Below are positions 23,159 to 27,169 of a stretch of DNA of 27,169 nucleotides, piece after piece (the first letter of the stretch is position 1; the number at the start of each line of letters is the position of its first letter). The stretch spans positions 1 to 27,169 of the forward strand of contig JAPKCP010000006.1 in the NCBI GenBank assembly GCA_028822885.1, in the 5' to 3' direction. This DNA comes from Yoonia sp. GTDB lineage: Bacteria > Pseudomonadota > Alphaproteobacteria > Rhodobacterales > Rhodobacteraceae. The notes below the pieces were generated by a model. The model worked only from the letters and a program-made list of their open reading frames with translations. It made no database searches and was not told the DNA's origin. Both the position numbers and the translations under genes were made by a program.

Positions 23159-23766
23159 TCGATTTCAGTTTTGACGACTACGTGTCAGTCATCACGATCA
23201 ACCGGCCTGACAAAGCGAACGCACTGACTGGCGACATGCTGCGGACCTTGATCGAAGTTGTCGAAAAAGCGCGTGGTTCTCGCGCTGTGATCCTAACCGG
23301 GACAGGCAAGGTTTTCAGTGCAGGTGCGGCGCTTGATGAAGTCAAAACTGGACTTGCCACCGACCCCGCTTGGGAAATTCTGTCACAAACCATTGCGGAC
23401 ATGCCCGGCCTGACCATCTGTGCGCTGAATGGAACCCTCGCGGGTGGCGCATTTGGAATGGCCTTGGCGTGCGACATTCGTATTGCGGTGCCAGATGCCC
23501 GCTTTTTCTATCCGGTGATGAAAATGGGTGTTTTGCCACAGCCATCCGATCCGGCGCGTATGAAGGCATTAATTGGTCCATCGCGCACAAAAATGCTGCT
23601 CATGGCGGGTCAAAAGGTTGATAGTCAAATGGCCCTGCGGTGGGGATTGATTGACAACATGACCACACCGGGCGGGTTAATGGATCATGCGCAGGAGCTT
23701 GCTGCGACGGCCCAAACCACACCGCTTAGCCTTATCAGCGAGATCAAAACGATGATCAAAGGCTAA
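23155..23766 (+). CDS. Enoyl-CoA hydratase/isomerase family protein lacking the usual catalytic glutamates
   Basis: A 203-residue crotonase-fold protein, shorter than the usual 255-265 residues because the C-terminal helical region is reduced. The N-terminal half is typical: VITINRPDKANALTGDML, AVILTGTGKVFSAGAALDEV (oxyanion-hole strand) and LNGTLAGGAFGMALACDIRI (about 91-110). In enoyl-CoA hydratases two glutamates act in catalysis; by alignment they are replaced here by Gly101 and Val121 (ARFFYPVMKMG). It may therefore be an isomerase, a thioesterase-like member or a non-hydratase. It overlaps the preceding SDR gene by four bases, so the two are coupled. Confidence 0.88.
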   Translation: MIDFSFDDYVSVITINRPDKANALTGDMLRTLIEVVEKARGSRAVILTGTGKVFSAGAALDEVKTGLATDPAWEILSQTIADMPGLTICALNGTLAGGAFGMALACDIRIAVPDARFFYPVMKMGVLPQPSDPARMKALIGPSRTKMLLMAGQKVDSQMALRWGLIDNMTTPGGLMDHAQELAATAQTTPLSLISEIKTMIKG

Positions 23767-23821
23767 ACCTTGCCACGCGACGCAAAGCGGGGCAAACCCT
23801 CTGTTTAAAATGGAGGCGTCG

Positions 23822-25129
23822 ATGGATCCGCAAGCTCTACTAGAGCAGGCTATGGGCTATTTGGATCAAGGCGTTGCCTTGGCTCAGGGTTGGCTGCTTT
23901 CGCCTGCCGCCTGGTCCCAATTTGGGCTTTTGATTGCATCCTACCTGCTAGCGCGCCTTGCAAACCGTATCCTTGCGCCAAAGCTTACCAATTTACTTTC
24001 TCCCGCGGCTGACAACACCAATTTATTCGCGAGAGCGCGCAGGTTTGTCTTACAGCTCTTACCCCTAATGCTCCCCCTGTTGGCCTATGTGTTCACCGCA
24101 ATGGGCGAAGCAGTCGTCACTGCAATGTTCGGTGCTGGGCCAGTAATTGGATTCGGAAAACGGGTCTTCTTGTTCCTTGCAGTGAGGGCCTTTGCAAAGG
24201 ACATACTGACCGATCCGTTCCTGCATCTACTAGGCAAGTTTATCCTGATCCCCGTTGGCGCACTTTATGCGCTTGGCATCTTGGACCCTGTTATTATCTT
24301 GTTGGGTGACGCACGTGTCAGCATTGGGAATATCGGTTTTAGCGCACTAGGGCTTATCCGCGGAATCATCGCGGGATCGTTGCTATTCTGGTTAGGCCAT
24401 TGGTCTAACGGCCAATCTTCTGCCTTTTTAGATCGTCAGGAAATGCGTCCTGCAATCAGACAGTTAACAGTTAAGACCGTTGAATTTGCGATTTTTGGAT
24501 TCGCTTTTCTATTACTTATGAACATCATGGGGATCGACCTTGGAACGCTTGCCGTTCTGGGTGGCGCAATTGGCGTGGGTCTTGGTTTTGGACTGCAAAA
24601 GATTGCATCAAACTTCATTTCAGGCGTCATATTGTTGGTCGAAGGGCAAGCGACGGTTGGGGATTACGTGGCCTTAGATGGTGGCGAGGCAGGCACGATC
24701 ATCAAAATGACGGCCCGCGCCACGATTCTTGAAACACATGATGGACGTTGGATTGTTGTCCCCAATGAAGACTTCATCACGACCCGTGTGGTTAACTATT
24801 CCGACAGCGGATCGGCGAACCGTCTCGAAGTGCCGTTCTCAGTGAGCTACGATACTGATATCAACAAGGTCCCAACCCTGATTGAAGCAGCCGTCGCTGC
24901 CCATCCAAACGTGTTGTCAGCGCCCGAAGCGCCCGACTGTGAATTGCGCGGGTTTGGTGATAGCGGCATCGACTTTGCCGTCGAGTTTTGGGTTGAAGGC
25001 ATTGATGACGGCGCCAACAAACACACGTCTGACATTCTGTTTGTTGTTTGGAACACCCTCAAAGACAACGACATCGAAATCCCCTATCCACACCGTGTGG
25101 TTGAAATTAAAGGCCAGTTACCAACATGA
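23822..25129 (+). CDS. MscS-family mechanosensitive ion channel
   Basis: A 435-residue inner-membrane channel of the MscS family, which opens under membrane tension to release solutes after osmotic downshift. The N-terminal half contains about five hydrophobic helices, an extension compared with E. coli MscS. The pore-lining helix and following linker are clear at about 241-275: LAVLGGAIGVGLGFGLQ, KIASNFISGVILL. The beta domain follows: EGQATVGDYVALDGGEAGTI, VPNEDFITTRVVNYS. The C-terminal alpha-beta part completes the family. The start at 23822 has TGGAGG six bases upstream; a further ATG at 23810 lacks one. It overlaps the flavoprotein gene by four bases (ATGA). Confidence 0.93.
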   Translation: MDPQALLEQAMGYLDQGVALAQGWLLSPAAWSQFGLLIASYLLARLANRILAPKLTNLLSPAADNTNLFARARRFVLQLLPLMLPLLAYVFTAMGEAVVTAMFGAGPVIGFGKRVFLFLAVRAFAKDILTDPFLHLLGKFILIPVGALYALGILDPVIILLGDARVSIGNIGFSALGLIRGIIAGSLLFWLGHWSNGQSSAFLDRQEMRPAIRQLTVKTVEFAIFGFAFLLLMNIMGIDLGTLAVLGGAIGVGLGFGLQKIASNFISGVILLVEGQATVGDYVALDGGEAGTIIKMTARATILETHDGRWIVVPNEDFITTRVVNYSDSGSANRLEVPFSVSYDTDINKVPTLIEAAVAAHPNVLSAPEAPDCELRGFGDSGIDFAVEFWVEGIDDGANKHTSDILFVVWNTLKDNDIEIPYPHRVVEIKGQLPT

Positions 25130-26304
25130 GCGAAGCCCTAATCATCGGCGCAGGCCCTGCTGGTTTGATGGCCGCAGATGTTCTTTCACAGGCAGGCCAT
25201 TCTGTCACAATTTGCGACGCGATGCCCTCGGTTGGCCGCAAATTTCTAATGGCCGGGAAATCAGGTTTGAACTTAACCAAAGACGAACCCATCGAAGCAT
25301 TCATCGCACGCTTTGGCACAATACACCCGACATTTGAGGCCGCTTTACGTGCGTTTGGCCCAGTTGAGGTGATGGCATGGGCCGAAGACCTTGAGCAGGG
25401 TATCTTTACAGGTTCATCAGGCCGTGTTTTTCCCAATGCCATGAAGGCCTCCCCCTTGTTGCGGGCTTGGCTGACACGATTGCGTGCAGCGGAAGTCACA
25501 ATGAACATGCGGTGGCGTTGGACTGGGTTTACGGAAGATGCCAGCTGCTTTGATACCCCGGATGGACCGCAAAAGATCACGCCAGATGTCACAATCCTTG
25601 CGATGGGTGGCGCGAGTTGGGCGCGATTGGGATCTGATGGCGCATGGGCAGAGCAGTTTGATACCGTTGCAACGTTTCAGCCTGCCAACGTCGGCTTTAA
25701 GGTCAACTGGTCCGAACATATGGCCCCGTTATTTGGCCAACCCGTAAAGGCAACGACTTTGAAGGCCGGACGCAAAACATCGCGCGGCGAATGGGTGATT
25801 ACGCAAAAAGGGGTCGAAGGCGGCGGCATTTATGATCTATCAGCAACCATGCGAGATGGGGCCACGCTCCATCTTGATTTGTTCCCGGACCTTTCTGACG
25901 CTGATGTGCAGGCACGTGTCAAAAAGCGGCGTAGCAAACAGAGCTTCTCTCAATTTCTTAAAAAGGCCCTTCGGCTGTCGCCAATCAAGGCCGCATTGTT
26001 TCAGGAATTCACCCAGAATGAAGACCTCAGCGATCCGGAACACCTCACGCGTTTACTAAAGTCCTTGCCTATCACAGTGACCGAAACGATGGCCATCGAC
26101 GGCGCGATATCAACGGCAGGCGGCCTGCGCTTTAGCGCTCTTGATACCGGCTATATGTGCAACGGCAAACCCGGAGTCTTTGCCGCAGGTGAGATGCTTG
26201 ATTGGGAAGCGCCAACCGGCGGTTATTTGATCACAGGCTGCCTTGCGACGGGCCACGCTGCGGGTCAGGGCGCATTAAAAAGACTATCACGCAATAATCG
26301 GTGA
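25126..26304 (+). CDS. TIGR03862-type FAD-binding flavoprotein (HI0933/BaiN family)
   Basis: A 392-residue NAD(P)/FAD-dependent oxidoreductase. The FAD dinucleotide-binding motif is GAGPAG at residues 8-13. The family-typical segment VGRKFLMAGKSGLNLTKD begins near residue 36, and a second FAD-binding region near the C-terminus contains GVFAAGEMLDWEAPTGGYL and a closing LATGHAAGQ. The pattern matches the subfamily TIGR03862 within the HI0933-like flavoproteins. The substrate is not known. The ATG lies in the mscS stop region (ATGA), so it is translated with the channel, although a joint function is not obvious. Confidence 0.92.
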   Translation: MSEALIIGAGPAGLMAADVLSQAGHSVTICDAMPSVGRKFLMAGKSGLNLTKDEPIEAFIARFGTIHPTFEAALRAFGPVEVMAWAEDLEQGIFTGSSGRVFPNAMKASPLLRAWLTRLRAAEVTMNMRWRWTGFTEDASCFDTPDGPQKITPDVTILAMGGASWARLGSDGAWAEQFDTVATFQPANVGFKVNWSEHMAPLFGQPVKATTLKAGRKTSRGEWVITQKGVEGGGIYDLSATMRDGATLHLDLFPDLSDADVQARVKKRRSKQSFSQFLKKALRLSPIKAALFQEFTQNEDLSDPEHLTRLLKSLPITVTETMAIDGAISTAGGLRFSALDTGYMCNGKPGVFAAGEMLDWEAPTGGYLITGCLATGHAAGQGALKRLSRNNR

Positions 26305-26781
26305 TTTCAGAGGTAAAAAGACGAAAAAGGAGCCGCTATACACATTTCTGCCTTCTTTTTGATATTCATCAGATTCGCTCTATGCCTCCTCAAAGGAGTA
26401 TTTTACGGGGAATTTGACGCAATCTCAGCGCCTTTCCAGCCGCTTGTTTGATTGGGAATTTGACTAGACTGTTGCGCCCCCGCATCGCTTCTTAGGTTTT
26501 GAGCGGCCAGTTGCCCAAAATAATCCACGCTAAAACCTAGCAACGTTGGCCTTCGTTGCAATCAGTACAGCACCAAAAGCCCAATAAAACAGGCACCATA
26601 GCCATCTAAGTTAACTCAGTTATCTAAAAATATGAGCTTGGGATTAGGATTAAGTGTCATTGTATGCCAAAAGAAACCCTTGGGTCCGACCAACAAACCA
26701 TTTAATCACTTGAGTTACACGAGCACGGTGGATAGAAAACCTGTGATCGTCCATATACGTGCATTTAATTGGAGTACCGAC
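26305..26781. other. Gene-free 477-base stretch with several repeats
   Basis: No gene is supported. A frame from 26632 runs into the small exported gene but has no ribosome binding site or family sign. Visible structure: the 11-mer GGGAATTTGAC occurs at 26408-26418 and 26454-26464; TAGGTTTTGAGC (26493-26504) pairs with GCTAAAACCTA (26529-26539) allowing one bulge; and GCAACG (26540-26545) pairs with CGTTGC (26554-26559). The region could carry the promoter and operators of the small exported genes, or a small RNA. Confidence 0.4.
26710..26738 (+). promoter_or_regulatory. Possible promoter of the small exported protein genes
   Basis: TTGAGT (26710-26715) and TAGAAA (26733-26738) are separated by 17 bases and lie 44 bases before the start codon at 26782. 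Both boxes match the sigma-70 consensus in four of six positions or better; no experimental support. Confidence 0.3.
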
Positions 26782-26985
26782 ATGCGCCTCACAACTACTC
26801 TCGCTGCCGCAGCTGTTATCGCTGTTTCTGGTGTTGCTGCAAACGCTGGTGGCCTTGCCCCAGTCATCCCAGAAGCACCGATCGTCATCGTTGACGCGCC
26901 TGCTCCTGCTGGCGGTTCTATCAGCTCTGGCTACATCGTGCTTGGCCTGATTGCCGCACTTGTTGCAGCATCCGCTTCTTTCTGA
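26782..26985 (+). CDS. Small exported protein with C-terminal hydrophobic helix, copy 1
   Basis: A 67-residue protein. Residues 1-22 form a signal peptide (cleavage ANA-GG). The mature 45 residues have a Pro/Ala/Val-rich stretch (GLAPVIPEAPIVIVDAPAP), then GGSISSGY and a C-terminal hydrophobic segment IVLGLIAALVAASASF able to span the membrane. The start at 26782 has GGAG seven bases upstream. I recall short proteins of this plan in many Rhodobacterales, some mislabelled ferrochelatase, but no function is established. A hairpin follows and a second copy begins at 27058. Confidence 0.8.
   Translation: MRLTTTLAAAAVIAVSGVAANAGGLAPVIPEAPIVIVDAPAPAGGSISSGYIVLGLIAALVAASASF
26839..26893 (+). repeat. 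55-bp direct repeat, first copy
   Basis: The 55 bases at 26839-26893 (signal-peptide end through the Pro/Val segment of copy 1) are identical to 27115-27169, including every synonymous position, while the flanking coding sequence differs. The true length may be greater, since the second copy is cut by the window end. Such identity suggests recent duplication or gene conversion. Confidence 0.95.
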
Positions 26986-27006
26986 TCCGATGATTGGGTC
27001 GAATTC

Positions 27007-27036
27007 AAAGGGCTAGCTCCGGCTGGCCCTTTATAT
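27007..27036 (+). terminator. Hairpin between the two small exported protein genes
   Basis: AAAGGGC (27007-27013) pairs with GCCCTTT (27026-27032), with an inner AGC/GCT extension, followed by ATATTT. It is 21 bases after the first copy's stop codon. It may terminate or reduce read-through into copy 2, or stabilise the upstream message. Confidence 0.65.
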
Positions 27037-27057
27037 TTAAACACTAGGAGATATATT

Positions 27058-27169
27058 ATGCGTTCTTTGAAAGTACTTGCCGCTGCTGCGGTTCTAGCGA
27101 CAACAGCTGTAACAGCAAACGCTGGTGGCCTTGCCCCAGTCATCCCAGAAGCACCGATCGTCATCGTTG
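27058..27169 (+). CDS. Small exported protein, copy 2 (cut by the window end)
   Basis: Partial. The ATG at 27058 has AGGAG eight bases upstream. The 37 visible residues are a signal peptide (MRSLKVLAAAAVLATT, ending TANA-GG) and GLAPVIPEAPIVIV, identical in protein and DNA to the corresponding part of copy 1. The signal peptide differs in detail from copy 1. The rest lies to the right of the window. Confidence 0.8.
   Translation, partial: MRSLKVLAAAAVLATTAVTANAGGLAPVIPEAPIVIV
27115..27169 (+). repeat. 55-bp direct repeat, second copy (reaches the window end)
   Basis: Identical to 26839-26893, at a distance of 276 bases, in the same position of the second small exported protein gene. The right boundary of the identity cannot be seen. 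Confidence 0.95.

Overview
This window looks like a stretch of ordinary chromosome from a marine alphaproteobacterium of the Rhodobacterales (Roseobacter group). The reasons are the gene set and its order: dapB divergent from rbfA, rbfA followed by truB and rpsO, a CcrM-type methyltransferase, mutY next to a DUF721 gene and a dsbA-like gene, and an lpxK/waaA-like/DUF4170/inositol-phosphatase/pmbA block. Two DUF2125 proteins and several small exported proteins typical of the group also point that way. Base composition is moderate in GC throughout and no insertion sequence, prophage, CRISPR array or tRNA was seen. The species cannot be named from this sequence.

Layout. Positions 1-722 hold no convincing gene. 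Positions 723-1991 (minus) carry dapB and a small secreted protein. Positions 2094-4300 (plus) carry rbfA, a DUF2233 phosphodiester glycosidase-like protein and truB, the ribosome and tRNA maturation genes. Positions 4514-6970 (plus) carry a four-helix membrane protein, a DUF1643 protein, a membrane-anchored RTX-repeat protein and rpsO with a strong terminator. Positions 7049-8006 (minus) hold a small exported protein overlapping a membrane protein whose C-terminus looks like a winged-helix DNA-binding domain. Positions 8158-10636 (plus) carry an Arg/Cys-rich exported protein, rnhB and ccrM. The ccrM leader has two GANTC sites one helical turn apart, and its 3' side folds into two hairpins. 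Positions 11060-13305 (minus) carry alkB (alkane hydroxylase family) and mutY. Positions 13369-14511 (plus) carry DUF721 and dsbA.

Positions 14515-22290 are all minus strand: two DUF2125 paralogues, then pmbA, an inositol monophosphatase/CysQ-type protein, DUF4170, a divergent WaaA-like transferase and lpxK, several of them overlapping or nearly so, as in an operon. Positions 22400-26304 (plus) carry two translationally coupled pairs: SDR plus a crotonase-fold protein, and an MscS channel plus a TIGR03862-type flavoprotein. The right edge has two tandem small exported hydrophobic proteins that share an identical 55-bp block; the second is cut by the window end.

Most of the window is core metabolism and housekeeping. 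I found no clear new multi-gene defence or mobile system. The observations most worth following are the inverted ToxR-like protein and its overlapping exported partner (7049-8006), the tandem small exported proteins (26782-27169), the ccrM leader and 3' structured RNA, and two enzymes whose canonical catalytic residues appear to be replaced (the WaaA-like and crotonase-like proteins).
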